Origin: Pectinophora gossypiella
Taxonomy: Eukaryota > Arthropoda > Insecta > Lepidoptera > Gelechiidae
Reading direction: 5' to 3'
DNA length: 64,000 nucleotides
Assembly (NCBI RefSeq): GCF_024362695.1
Contig: NC_065408.1
Location: 3,658,001-3,722,000 of the forward strand
Shown here: positions 45,456-56,345 of the stretch, one piece after another
Layout: the number at the start of each line of letters is the position of its first letter
Numbering within the stretch: position 1 is the first letter of the stretch
The notes under the pieces: generated by a model
The model's input: the letters and a program-made list of their open reading frames with translations, nothing else
The model's database searches: none
What the model was told of the DNA's origin: nothing
Position numbers and translations under genes: made by a program

Positions 45456-45560
45456 GAGGAGCTTGGTGGCGCAGCGGTAAACGCACTCGGTCTGCGATTG
45501 TTGAAGTTAAGCAACTTTCGCAAAGGCCGGTCATAGGATGCGTGACCACAAAAAAAAGTG
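45456..45560 (+). repeat. 5S-SINE head-only copy
   Basis: Only the tRNA-like and 5S-like head (gttaagcaac, ggatgcgtgacca) plus an A-run and gtgatgat is present. A 6-bp TTACTT occurs on both sides (45450-45455 and 45565-45570), so the short form may have inserted as such. Confidence 0.65.
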
Positions 45561-45594
45561 ATGATTACTTATAATGTAAACAGAGAACAGCTTA

Positions 45595-45705
45595 TATGGA
45601 ACAAATTATAGAGAAGGCGAACGTCGTGTCTTATGAGCAAGTCAAAGAATTTTCCCTTGATAGACAAGACTGGAGAATGCTACACCGTCAAGAGCGTGGC
45701 TCTTG
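45595..45705 (+). pseudogene. LINE polyprotein C-terminal remnant
   Basis: Reads EQIIEKANVVSYEQVKEFSL, then DRQDWRMLHRQERGS and a stop. Same lineage as 56125-56345. Confidence 0.65.
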
Positions 45706-45804
45706 AATTGATAGTTGTATTATAGTATTTTACCGATCATGTAAATTTTTGTCAACTTTTTTTTGCCACTCGATGCACTACCTCGACTGTAGTTGTTATA
45801 TTTG

Positions 45805-45885
45805 AGTCGTGTCAGGGGCCCTTGGCGGCTCAATAATAACCCTGACGCCAGGGTCGATGAATTAACCCTCACAACTCTCACGATG
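45805..45885 (+). repeat. SINE-2 fragment
   Basis: gtcaggggcccttggcggct through gccagggtcgatga; the last part of SINE-2. Confidence 0.55.
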
Positions 45886-46737
45886 ACAAAGAATTATATG
45901 CAAACAAATTCGCTTCTCGCTAACAGCCGCACAAGTATCCTAAGGTCCCGCTCTATGCAAATTACTTGGAGAAAATGAAATGCTGAATGCGCTACGTATG
46001 AAAAGATATTTTCGCGCCGACTGTTCTTGTAATAAGAAACGATGAAAGTGGGAAAGGAAATAGAAATACAGAGGAGTTAACTATTCGCTTTGTAGCGGTT
46101 ATTTCAAGAGGGAAAACTTTATTGGAGGAATCTTAAAAAGAATGGCTGTAAAGCCTTCTCTTGGCACGTTCTGGGAGTATGCGTGAAATATATTTGTGTG
46201 TGTTCTTGAGTATCTGATTAATGGATAGTTTGAGGTTAATAACCTGTCTGTTTGCATTTCATTATGTTTAATGTTTGTTTTTATTATTGTTTGTAATGTT
46301 CTTTCCATATCTCGGTACTGTGCAGTCCTGGACCTACACTGAAGCCACCACGTAGCCCCTTAAAACATTTTAATCTAACACCAACCGGTGATTATCTCTG
46401 TGTGCACTACGCTACGATACTCTGAAGCTAATTTATCTAAGAACAGGGTTCGTCTACACTTGCCATATTTCACCCAGTTTCCGTCTTACAATACACCAGT
46501 TATTTTGGTCAGACTGAATCTAAACCGTGAGTGACATCTACCGCTGGAACATTGCCCGAATCATTTCTACCTCAACGGATGGGAGAACATGCATTAAGTC
46601 CGACTGGAGCAAAACAAATAGCAAGTATTTTGGCTTCAGAGAATAAATAAACATTGGTTTATCCAGACAAACTCACGCCCTTAATCCTGAGGCGGGTCGA
46701 TACACAAATCTCTTAAGTACTTTGTGTTCCAGGTGGC

Positions 46738-47023
46738 CTTCTCTTCTATCGTGTGGGTTGTGAGGTTGATTACCAACCCCATCAACCCTGATGTCAGTAT
46801 TACTATTCAGACGCCAAAGGCCCCTACCATGACTCTTGTAACGACTACTTACTTACATCAGTAAGTAGTATCTTACTTTCGGACAATCAAGTGATCAGCC
46901 TGTAATGTCCTAACCATACTACGGATCACAAAGTAATTTTTGTGATATTTCCCCACCGGGATTCGAACCCGGGGCCTCCGGATCGTGAGCCTAACGCTCA
47001 ACCACTGGACCACGGAAGTCGTT
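46738..47023 (-). repeat. tRNA-derived SINE-2
   Basis: Full head at 46955-47020 (B-box ggattcgaacccgg in plus orientation) and body to the cttctatcgtgtgggttgtg end at 46742. An internal deletion occurs near 46868. A second head-only piece follows at 47036-47125. Confidence 0.75.
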
Positions 47024-47035
47024 TTACGTGACTCA

Positions 47036-47125
47036 TGTAACGACTAATAACTTACGTCGGGATTTGAACCCGAGACCTCGGGATCGTGAGCTCAACGCTG
47101 AAAACACTGGACCACCGAGGCCGTT
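47036..47125 (-). repeat. SINE-2 head fragment
   Basis: tRNA-like head (gggatttgaacccgagacct in plus orientation) directly next to the preceding copy; tandem or recombined insertion. Confidence 0.6.
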
Positions 47126-47569
47126 CAGGTGAGATTAAAGGATAGGGTTAGCCAAGTTGCAAACGATTTCGAAAGCAACAATCACAGTGCAAAAGTGTAC
47201 ATATCTAAGTGAAATGTAAATCACATATATTTTTAACAGCGACGTCACTGTTTTGGCTAGGTCCCTGATCAGGCAAAGATGTCCATAGGTCTCTAACATA
47301 TTCTTTGAATCACGGATCACAAATTTGCGGGTCTGTTTAAAAAATATATAGCTGTTCCGATTGATAGTTCGATGATGACTAATAAGTTAATAACCAAAAT
47401 GTATGACAAAGAAATGATGACGGTAATGAATGTGAAATTGGTATTTAGCAATAAGGCCGTCAATTGTGGTTCTCTTGTCACTTTTGTAATTGTTTTTATA
47501 TAAAGGGTTTTTGTATTGTCACATCACTAATTTAAGAGCCACGATCTTGTTGGTGGTTGTATAATGTAC

Positions 47570-47665
47570 TTACATTAAGTATAAGTATCATCACTAATTA
47601 AAGAGCCACGCTCTTGTCGGTGTAGAATTCTCCATGCTACTTTTTAGGGAAAAATAAGGCAATGG
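47570..47665 (-). pseudogene. LINE C-terminal scrap
   Basis: Reverse complement ends tgtagaattc...ttggtgtag-like with the TDKSVALXL/HRQERGS codons (gacaagagcgtggctctt). A similar scrap lies at 51060-51140. Confidence 0.45.
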
Positions 47666-48191
47666 TTTCCCCCTTGCCTTCCGCCCCGCAGTACTCTGTC
47701 TGACGCGAGTGGGATGGCGCCCAGATAGTTTATTTCTAAGCTAATACTAGGACTTCTCACGTGCAATGTCTTCGATAAACAGATTGGAATTTATGTACAT
47801 AGACACGATGGCAAGAAAAAATGTGCCCACGACTTTCAAATTTATTGCCTTACTAATACTAAAAATGTCATTTTTTATTGTGAACAATCTATCTGAAGTC
47901 TGTAGATGTTTTTTATGTAAGTACTTATTTTTAGATTTATCCGGGTCCGGACAAAAACTTTGGTGACCCCTGCAGTAATTGAAATCATGTAAATTTTACC
48001 TTATTTCGTTTTTTTAATAATTTTATTGGCAGCTTACAATTTGTTTGTATTGTTTCCTGCACCAAACTAGACGAGCAACCGACGTCCAAATCCAAGTTAT
48101 GACGACGCAAAGTGCGTGAGCGCTTTCACGCAGAAGGGTTGCGCATAAGCCGTTAAATATTTCTTTCTTTCAAATTTCTATATAAACATAC

Positions 48192-48304
48192 CTGCACTCT
48201 CAGAGCCGTGGACATCAGGGCATGCTTGGTAGTTGAGAAGCAGCCTCGAGTCTTCCGTGCAGGTTTCTATCGACGACACTGGACTCTTGCAGTCGCCGTG
48301 GCCT
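48192..48304 (-). CDS. Secreted protein gene, exon D
   Basis: Residues 116-152: GHGDCKSPVSSIETCTEDSR, then LLLNYQACPDVHGSES. Three cysteines in a C-x8-C-x13-C pattern. Acceptor tttttcag/aggcc; donor gcag/gtatgt, phase 1. A SINE-2 copy (48345-48497) starts about 40 bp before the acceptor in the transcript sense. Confidence 0.85.
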
Positions 48305-48344
48305 CTGAAAAAATAACAAAAGGTTACTTCTGCTACACTTTCTC

Positions 48345-48497
48345 TTGCTTCGGAAGGCACGTTAAGCTGTTGGTCCCGGTTGCTACTTACTGATATAAGT
48401 ATGTAGTCGTTACATGAGCCATGTCACTGACGGCTCAATAGTAACCAACGGTTGATGGGGTTGATAATCCACCTCACAACCCACACGATAGAAGAAA
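48345..48497 (+). repeat. SINE-2, truncated, near exon D acceptor
   Basis: gcttcggaaggcacgttaag to acctcacaacccacacgata. Its left edge lies about 40 bp upstream of the exon D acceptor in transcript sense, inside the expected branch-point region. Confidence 0.65.
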
Positions 48498-49934
48498 AGG
48501 TTACTAATTGATATAATAAAAATAGCCAAAAGTTATGAAGACTTGAGAGAATAAAGAGCGTCACTACGAATACGCTATAGCGAGAAATATATTTCTATCT
48601 CTTTTTAATACTCATGACGAAGAGGCCAACAATAAGTGGTTTGCCAACATAACCTTACCCCTTCATTTAATTATAAACAATTTTATTGTTATAGCATTTG
48701 AGATCCAATAGGAATAGGTTTTAGGGTTCAACGATGATAAAACAAAACTTTCAAAAGTGGGCTACAACGGAAATACAAAATATTTTATGAGATCCTACGA
48801 CCAAATATTAAATTAGGATTCTAAAGTTAGTTCCAATTAAAATAAAGGGCTTAAACAGTCCGATCTTAAAAACGTCAGGAAAAGAAATCTTCTTTTTAAT
48901 TATACTAGGTATTTTAATAATAAGGTTATTTATCACGTAAAGGGTTTTATGTGTTGATCTAATTTAGAAAGAGATAAAAAATGCTTTGAAGCTTGAATTT
49001 AAAAAAAACTTTAAAGAGCATACGGATTAGAAATTCTTAATTTAAAAGAAAACATCTTTGCAGAGCATAATACTGTTTAGAAATTCTCTTGTAATAAATA
49101 GTAACAATAGACAAAGAATCAACGCACGGAATTAAGCAAAGAAATGCGAAAGACGCAGACAATGATAGAATTACAAATAATATTACACGACCATTAAGAC
49201 GCCCGACGGCCTAGAATAAAAAAAATAAAAGCCAGTGGTCTTCTAATTAGTTTTTTGCTGGCATTAACAGTTGGTATTAAATGGATGTAGATTGTAGAGT
49301 TGAGCGCAGATGTTTTCACGGATGGGTGATTGTGACCGGTCGAGACATCTGGAGCTCTTAATCATAGGCTTAATCACTTTGTAATTAAATATTAGTTCTG
49401 AGTCTGAGTCAAAGGAAGCAGAAAAACGTTTGAAGGACAGTTCTTGAACTGGGTTTTGTTCTAGTAGATTTTAATTGCTAAAATACTGAAAAAGTAAAGT
49501 AAGTAAAAACTAAAAAGTTTGTTAATTTCAAAGCCTTAAAAACTGAAGAAAATAAATAAATAATTAAGTATAAGTAGTTTGATATTTTTATAGCATGTCG
49601 TAAGGCAAAAATACGTCGTGCTTGATTTTGAATAGTGAACTGATTTCGCGAAATACCCAGACGCTACTTGCACAAAACTGTAAAAAATATAAATTATTAC
49701 AACACACACGGTCCCATAGAATAGTGAATCAGATATAAAGAGAGCCCTTCAAACTGATTTTGAAACTTTTATTCGGTACACAAAATTTGTAAAGAAGCTA
49801 ACCTGATTTACCATCATAATAATGTGTACACTTTTAAGGACAGAACTTTAATAATGCATTTTTAATAACAAAAGTTGTGCACATCTGTAATTGGATCAAA
49901 CATTAATATTTAAAACATTAGATTAATGTCTACA
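48498..49934. other. Intronic AT-rich DNA
   Basis: No exon, repeat family or RNA gene recognised in this part of intron C-D. Confidence 0.4.
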
Positions 49935-50087
49935 GGGGGGCTAAAATGGCCACATCGAAGCAATTCATCGAAAAAAGCAATATTGCTACTTGACATTATG
50001 TTTGCATTGCGCACTTACTTTTACATGCGCAAATGTCAAATTGCAATATTACTTTGAATTGCTTCGATGTGGCCATTTTAACCCCCC
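49935..50087. mobile_element. 153-bp foldback MITE beside exon C
   Basis: The first 31 bases (six G then ctaaaatggccacatcgaag) pair with the last 31 with one mismatch, and weaker pairing continues inward through aatattgc and tgacat. No coding. Target duplication not clear. Confidence 0.75.
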
Positions 50088-50165
50088 AGGTGATGTCCCA
50101 ATTCTAAGTGTCAATGAATGTAAAAAGACACGTGATTTGTCTTCCTGAAAGTGTTGAAATATTAC

Positions 50166-50304
50166 CTGTTATAAGTAAAAGAGAAGGGTCCTGTGAGCGG
50201 GCAGTTGACTGGATCTGCATTTTCTCTGAACATGGAGTAGAGAAGAGCATCACCGGTGATGAGCGAGCAGAGGTGTGGCAAGGCGTCCCGACGGTGGCAG
50301 AATG
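50166..50304 (-). CDS. Secreted protein gene, exon C
   Basis: Residues 70-114, reading FCHRRDALPHLCSLITGDAL and then SMFRENADPVNCPLTGPFSF. Three cysteines. Acceptor cttccag/cattctg, donor aacag/gtaata (phase 2). Longer open frames in other registers across this exon are shadows. The foldback MITE 49935-50087 lies about 78 bp downstream of its donor. Confidence 0.85.
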
Positions 50305-50376
50305 CTGGAAGTATGACCTGGTATTAAACATAACTCTTACAGCGTCAGGAAAGAGAACGGCCTCCGTGGAGCTGTG

Positions 50377-50612
50377 GTTGAGCATTGGGCTCACGATCCG
50401 GAGGCCCCGGGTTTGAATCCCGGTGGCAAAGTTTGGTTAGGACACTAGAGGCTGATCACCTGATTGTCCGAAAAGTAAGACGATCCTTCGGAAGGCACGT
50501 TCAGCCGTTGGTCCCGGTTACTGCTTCCTGATGTAAGTATGTAGTCGTTACATGAGTCATGTCAGGAGCCTTTGGCGGGTCAATAATAACCTTGACACCA
50601 GGGATGATGAGC
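50377..50612 (+). repeat. SINE-2
   Basis: Head with B-box (gggtttgaatcccggtgg), a short deletion, then body to gacaccagggatgatga. Lies in intron B-C. Confidence 0.7.
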
Positions 50613-51833
50613 ATGATGGGACGCAATTCTGTCTCACATATAATGGATTCTGATTAGGATGTTCACTCGACTCTTCCGCGATTCCATCCTTAGCTAATGC
50701 GACTTCAAAGCCTTCTTCGAACTCTTCGAACTGCCTCAACCTAAACTCGAGTTTACTCGTATGGCATGACGTCATTATTTTCATATCATTATGTTGGCAG
50801 TATGATATGTTCGTATGTTCGACTCCAGTGAGTAAAGTCCTCAAGTCGAGGATATAAATGACAACTTAAAATACCGAAATCCTCAGTTGATGCCGAGTCG
50901 GGTGGAGGAAGACTTTAGAATATGGGCGTAAGAATTTGTTTTATTGGTTACGATTAATTTTTACCAAAAAATGCACAATCAAAGAGCAAAAGTGCAGTCA
51001 CTGAGCCCAATGAATTATTTGTAAACAGTGTTGAAATTATGAACCATTAGTTGTCATCATCATTAATTTAAGAGCCACGCTCTTGTCGGTGTAGCATGAT
51101 TGCTACTTTTTTAGGAAAAAATAGGGCAGTGGTTTCTCTCTTGCCTATATTCATAAGTTGTCATAATTATAAAATTTATGTTTTTGTAGGTGTTTTTGGT
51201 CTATTACAGAAAATATATGTAACCAGGAGATCTGACGTGCAACCAGTTAGTTCATTACTTTGCAAGACTAAATGGACTTTTGCACCTTATCATACTTGAT
51301 CGTGTCATAAGTACTATTTTCGGTCACGACTTTTCTTCGAAAGGCACTTCCAAACTATACCAATTAGCAATCAAATTGAATACAATTTTAGAACTGTCTA
51401 CTGTTTCTTCAATTTCATTTCACAGTTCAGAAAATCCTATCAAAGTCGGTAATTGTATTCAGGTACTTACTTTAGGCAATTATTTTAATTTTGATGAGTT
51501 GTAACAACTTTGAAGATATATCTATCAGTTATATAATATACATAATATGTGATTGGTAGGTTTGAGCAATCGAGTCCAAAATCTGAATGTAATAAAATAT
51601 GAATGCTGGCCCTTTTATGACACTTAATCATCATCGTGTCCCAAGCGTTATTACGTTTCCACGGGGTCCGCTTACATAACCTGAAGATTTGACAGGTCCG
51701 GTTTTTATAGAAGCAACTGGCTATCTGAACTCCCAACCCGCGAAGGGACAACCGGCATAATATAGGCTAGGTCATATTATAATCTTCGAAAAACATTTCT
51801 CGGTAATGTGGGTTTCCTCACGATGTTTCCATC

Positions 51834-51945
51834 ACTCTTCTTCTATCGTGTGGATTGTGAGGTGAATTATCAACCCCATCAACCCTGGTGTCAGGGTTAT
51901 TACTGAGTCGCCATAGGCCCTTGACATGACTCATGTAACGACTAC
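51834..51945 (-). repeat. SINE-2 3' part
   Basis: Starts cttcttctatcgtgtggatt and runs to gactcatgtaacgactac; inverted, head missing. Confidence 0.6.
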
Positions 51946-52147
51946 ATACTACGTTTCCATCACTGCTGGCTGAGTACGTGATAGTCATTTATAAACCAAA
52001 TATGAATTCGAAAATAATTTCGGAAATCATTGGTTTAGGCTCGTGCTGAATTCGAACCCGCGACTTCACAGTGAGGGTCAAGCAACTTTGCATCTGGGCT
52101 ACCACGGCTCTGTTATAAGACATAATAAGTTATAAGCAATCGGTGTC

Positions 52148-52245
52148 ACCTACTCGTTACATCAGCCATTTCAGGGGCCTTTGGCCGCCCAATGGTAACC
52201 CTGACACCAGGTTTGATGACCCACACACACGAGAGAAGATCTTTA
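52148..52245 (+). repeat. SINE-2 fragment
   Basis: ttacatcagccatttcaggg through accaggtttgatgaccca. Confidence 0.5.
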
Positions 52246-52444
52246 AATACTCGTATGGTCGAATCGTATTTTAAAGTTTTAATAAATCGTAATTTATAGT
52301 TTTTAAAGTTCGGTCTTCGTGAAATTAAAAGACTAGGTACCGTGTGCCAAATTAATGAAAAACAAGTTAAATTATGAACTCCCAAGTTCCAAGTCCCTTA
52401 ATTTATATTAGCTTCAAATCTAAAACCAATTACGAAACTATATA

Positions 52445-52710
52445 CAGAGTGTTAGTAACGAAAGTTTTGGGGGAAGTTTTTCTTAATGATTTTCAGTGCC
52501 ATATTGTACTTTAAGCTCTATAGAAACTAAATTTAAAATAAAATGATAAATTATTAAAAACCATCAATGTAAATCGAACAACACGCGTTGGTTCGATCGA
52601 TTTCCACAATCATAATTAATCATTTCCGACAAGAAAAACGCCTACCATTGTTTTAGTACAATCATGTAGACTTTCTATTTTCTTTTCGTTTCGGTGTCAT
52701 TAACACCATG
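52445..52710. repeat. Family M MITE monomer, old
   Basis: Ends cagagtgttagtaacg and cattaacaccatg, with TA on both sides (52443-52444 and 52711-52712). About 266 bp, heavily diverged, single rather than dimeric. Confidence 0.55.
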
Positions 52711-52725
52711 TAATATTAAAAGTAT

Positions 52726-53049
52726 TTCTTTGACGTCACTTATGGTAGTTTTACCGCAGATGGCATTAACTGCTTGGCCGGATAAATGGGGAGCGCTGAG
52801 GGTTCTCACCCGGTACAAAATTTAAGACAACAGGCCTGAGGGTGCCCAGTTGGGCGCGCACCTCGGCTCAGGGCGTCGTCTGAGAGGAAGAATATTTGAA
52901 AGAATTAATCGACCCTAGTGGGTTGGTAGCGATAAGCGCTGATTGAGGGAAATCGTCACCACGCTGGGGGGTCCGTATCGGGGTTCTGAAGTGTTTAGTG
53001 TCGCGAGCTGATTGGCCGCCTCTATGACAGTAATCGGGTCGTCGGGATG
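52726..53049 (-). mobile_element. Family G retroposon next to exon B donor
   Basis: Antisense on the plus strand, therefore sense with respect to the usual plus-strand display but here running with the host transcript. It has the poly-A end near 52726, the body (gagggtgcccagttgggcg, gaattaatcgaccctagtg) and its 5' part ending taatcgggtcgtcgggat at 53049. About 18 bp separate it from the exon B splice donor. Confidence 0.75.
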
Positions 53050-53067
53050 TTTATTATTCATACTTAC

Positions 53068-53132
53068 TCTCTTTATACTGTAGCACGTTTTTATGTTTCT
53101 CATGCATTACGACGCATCTATAGCATCCTTTT
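53068..53132 (-). CDS. Secreted protein gene, exon B
   Basis: 65-bp microexon coding KGCYRCVVMHEKHKNVLQYK, with two cysteines (CYRC). Acceptor gtttcag/aaaagg, donor aagaga/gtaagt. Family G copy 52726-53049 begins only about 18 bp past the donor. Too short to stand out as an ORF; support is splice phase and family resemblance. Confidence 0.85.
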
Positions 53133-53242
53133 CTGAAACAAAAACACATACACAGTCATAACAGTGTCGGACAGAAATAGATTTAGGATCGATATTAGAC
53201 TAGTCTAGACTCATAAGTATAAAAACTCGTTTATTCAAACTT

Positions 53243-53335
53243 AACACATACACAGTTGGCTCGACCATTATATACGGCGATACGGCACACCACCTATCGT
53301 CACATCGATCTTACAAGCATGGGTACTCAGTTTAT
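53243..53335 (+). repeat. SINE-F, partial
   Basis: acagttggctcgaccattat, cgatacggcacaccacctat and gggtactcagttt. Another F scrap is at 53722-53790. Confidence 0.55.
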
Positions 53336-53487
53336 GTTTAGTGGAGTCAATGAAGGGTTTCACTTCTTACAAGTATTTGCCACGGATAGATCTGATTTTG
53401 ACGTTTTTCTTTTGTAGAGATAGTTTTCTATATCATTTAAAAGCGCATAATAAATAATTAAAGATGTTTCTGATTTTAAATGATATA

Positions 53488-53612
53488 AAAAATCTACCAC
53501 GCATCACATCCATTGCTACGGAAAGCAATGGATGAGACTTGCACAGGATCGGAAAGGATGGCGTGAAAGAGAAGAGGCCTATACCCGGCAGTGGGTGGAC
53601 ACAGGCTGAGTA
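53488..53612 (+). pseudogene. LINE C-terminal/3' fragment
   Basis: Broken frames read MRLAQDRKGW-like and REEAYTRQWVDTG-like, ending caggctgag and a tagatag tail. Confidence 0.55.
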
Positions 53613-54049
53613 GATAGTAGATAGATAGAAAAAACTACCCATAAAAAAGAAAAACAATTAAAATCAGACCTGTCCCTGGCTTCGAAGTTAGTTAGGAAGC
53701 TCTGGCTTTATTGACTCCACTACTTGCAATGGATGTATGTCTAACTTGCCCAATTGGGAATATGGTCTAGTTCTTTGTGTTATTCAAACTTGTTTGACAA
53801 TAGAAAGTATTAGGTTTTGTGCTAAAAGTTTTTTGAACGGACGAGTCGATAAAGTATAACTCGTTTGAATTGAATAATCATCATCATGGTTAGAAAGAGC
53901 CAACAAATAGCCTATGTCACTCTCCATTTCTTCAACTATCTCCACTTAAAAAAAAAACACATCAAGTCGTCGCTTCGTTTTGCCGTGAAAGACGGACAGA
54001 CAATCAGACAGACATGCACTTTCCCATTTATATTAGTATGGATACTTAC

Positions 54050-54188
54050 TCGTCAACAATAAGAAACTTATCGCCTTCAGAAGAGATGCACTTGCCCTTA
54101 TTGGACAGGCGATCTCCTTCTATCAGGATTGGTTGTATGACCCCCGATTGGAACCACCTTCCGTGCCACCGGCTCGGGAATGCACAAC
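54050..54188 (-). CDS. Secreted protein gene, exon A (first seen)
   Basis: Residues 1-46 of the visible protein. Reads CAFPSRWHGRWFQSGV, then a segment ending SSEGDKFLIVDE. This C-x-F-P-x-x-W-x-G-x-W-F-x-x-G opening is the start of the first extracellular domain, usually directly after a signal peptide in the family. Acceptor ...tccacag/gttgtg; begins in phase 1, so a coding exon precedes it. Donor gacga/gtaagt, phase 2. Confidence 0.85.
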
Positions 54189-54321
54189 CTGTGGACAAGA
54201 AAAGTTACAATTAGAATATTTAAGTACCAACTTAATTGGTTACTTGACAGTTGTAAAAATAAAATATGTAATACGTCGGATATGGTAGTTTATCATTTGA
54301 GGATAATCTGATGAATATCGA

Positions 54322-54420
54322 ATAAATAAAAAAAAAAAAAAAATAAAAAAAATATATATTGTTAAATAAATATATGTATTGTTGGTGTATATATATTGTT
54401 TTGTAAATAATTTTATTTAG
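54322..54420. repeat. A-rich and AT simple sequence
   Basis: Long poly-A interrupted by T, then tatatatt blocks; low complexity. Confidence 0.7.
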
Positions 54421-54529
54421 AATAATAATGCGATATTTTTATCTGTGTGTTACAAGACTCGACATACGGGCGGCCATGATTAAGCTTCGTGAGACGTCAC
54501 GTTTCACAAATTAAACAGGAACTATCTGT

Positions 54530-54750
54530 CAGGTTTTAAGTTACACTGTTTGAAAGTTTTTGTTTATTGAAATATGACGTCACTGGGCAAAATGTCACGT
54601 GACCAACCGTTTTCGCTCGAAATTTGAAATTAATTAAGAAAAATACGTTTCTTTTTCTGTTATATAAAGCTTTCTCGAAATAATAAAATATTTTGGGAGG
54701 TAGAAATTAAGCGTTTGTATTTTTTTAAATACTTATCCGAAAACTGTCTG
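54530..54750 (+). repeat. TGACGTCA repeat shared with 35646-35880
   Basis: gacgtcactgggcaaaatgt, cacgtgaccaaccgttttcg, gaaatttgaaattaatt and attttgggaggta blocks match the second copy. Confidence 0.65.
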
Positions 54751-54879
54751 ATCCGAAGTAACCCATTGATACCATGTAAAGGATGTAATCGTCATCGTAA
54801 AAATGAAACAAGTGATTCCGTTGTTATAACTTTGTTAGATACAACTAAACTATACAACTATATTATCGGCCAAATCCCG

Positions 54880-55118
54880 ACTAATTAACCTAATTCTAAT
54901 TTCTAAATAAAGACATCTGAAAGTAACGAAAAAAATTTTCTTTTTTCTTTTAACTTATGAATTTTAAACACGAAAAACGTAATACTAAGTCCGACATTTT
55001 ATCACGTTTTCTACGACGTCACAGTGTGCTTTTTCAAACAAATTCCATAGTAATTTTGTGTTTTGACGTTTAGTAAAAAGTAATTGATTTGACTAGTTGG
55101 AAACTATTATAGCCTATT
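54880..55118 (-). repeat. Family D element, inverted
   Basis: Reverse-complement copy (gatttgactagttggaaac at its 5' end). The core is mutated to TGACGTCG on that strand. Confidence 0.65.
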
Positions 55119-55499
55119 TTTCAAAAAGGCGCGTAAATGCTATGTTTTTTATTAAGTAGTAAGGAGACGATATATTGATTTCAAATTGAGGACAATCAAT
55201 GCTTCATTCGATCTGTAGTTCCATTTGTTTCAAAGTAGTCATTACGGTGTTTTCACTCATACAAAGTAATGGGAATAAAATATTCATGACGTTACATCGT
55301 TACACAGAATGGATTTTTTCAATTGACTTACGTAAGTGGATTCTGTCATTTAAACATTAAAAATAAAAGCTTTTAATGTGAATTGGCTTTTTATTTCTTT
55401 ATTGTAGGTAATTGGACGTACAGAGCGTTATGTCGGTGCCTCACCAAGGTATGTGAATATTTTTTTTTTCTGTAGCCTTATATTAATAACCACAGAAAA

Positions 55500-55700
55500 A
55501 ATAACTGATGTCGGGACCATTGCTGGGCAAAGGCCTCCCCCTTCTCTTGCCAACCCTCTTCCAACCCTGTTCAACACTCGTCTTGGGTATCGTTCTGCCA
55601 GGTGTTCAGGAAGTCCAGCTCGTCCCTCCATCGTGGTCGCGGTCTGCCTCGAAGTCAACGACCTTTTTGATCTTCTTGATGATCATGCTTCGAAAGGCAC
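55500..55700 (-). pseudogene. LINE polyprotein C-terminal remnant
   Basis: Reverse-complement frames contain DHDGGTSWTS-like and EQGWKRVGKRRGRPLPSNG-like pieces, a frameshifted form of the R-W-R-D-E-L ... W-x-x-x-G-E-A-F-x-Q-Q-W tail of a third LINE lineage. Confidence 0.5.
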
Positions 55701-55843
55701 GTTAAGTCGTTAGTTCCGGTTACTACTTACTGATGTAAGTAAGTAGTTACAGCCATGTCAGGGGCCTGGCGCTCAATAGTAACCCTGTCACCAGGGTTGA
55801 TAGGGTTGGTACTCCACCTCAGAACCCACCACGATAGAAGAAC
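55686..55843 (+). repeat. SINE-2, truncated
   Basis: atgcttcgaaaggcacgtta to acccaccacgatagaagaac. Confidence 0.65.
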
Positions 55844-56124
55844 GACCTTGTGGGGTCCAATCAGATGTAATTTTGACCCACTTCAATTTAGCGGATTTTT
55901 CACCAACATCTGATAATATCAGTTACTGAACTAAAATAATTTTCTTGATAAAATTGGTCTAATAAACGTTTGGTGAAACGTGGGTACTTACTTACCTACA
56001 TAGTTTGTAGGTGTGTACAGATGTAGACCCAGTCATTAAGCCAATATGGGATTTACCAGGCTACGTGCCCAAAAAAAAAAAAAAAAATAAGATGGCGTTG
56101 TTAAAATTTGCGTTTTTTTAACTT

Positions 56125-56345
56125 TCTAATTTCATGGATAACAGAGATAATAAGACACGACGAATTTATTAAAAACATCATAGAAGAAAAGCTAGAAGGT
56201 AAGAGAGGAAGGGGAAGACCAAGAAGAGCTTACATGGAACATATTAAAGAAAAGATTAACGTCGTGTCTTATAGGGAAGTCAAGGAATTGGCCTTTGATA
56301 GCCTGGAATGGAAAATGCTACACCGACAACAGCGTGGCTCTTAAA
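56125..56345 (+). pseudogene. LINE polyprotein C-terminal remnant
   Basis: Open for about 70 codons: IIRHDEFIKNIIEEKLEGKR, GRGRPRRAYMEHIKEKINVV, YREVKELAFDSLEWKMLHRQ then RGS and a stop. Best-preserved copy of this tail in the window, but with no RT domain upstream. Confidence 0.75.

Larger units (their letters stand above)
36228..54188 (-). other. Multi-exon gene for a cysteine-rich secreted protein
   Basis: Eleven exons on the minus strand (54188-54050, 53132-53068, 50304-50166, 48304-48192, 42968-42834, 42139-42008, 41676-41457, 40978-40833, 40389-40042, 37088-36882, 36328-36228) join in one frame. All have AG acceptors and GT donors, and every split codon is completed consistently, giving 581 residues to a stop. 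The protein has regularly spaced cysteines, arranged as repeated C...W/Y...RYRCF/RYVCVV/RYCFV blocks. It matches an arthropod-specific family that I believe Pfam names DUF7042-DUF7045. The N-terminal signal-peptide exon must lie above 54188 and was not found. Function is unknown. Introns total about 16 kb and are full of transposons. Confidence 0.85.

Noticed and set aside
50104..50416. Two opposing ORFs of about 100 codons
   Set aside because: Both are shadows of exon C, whose true frame is fixed by splice phase and the family motif CSLITGDALLYSMFR.
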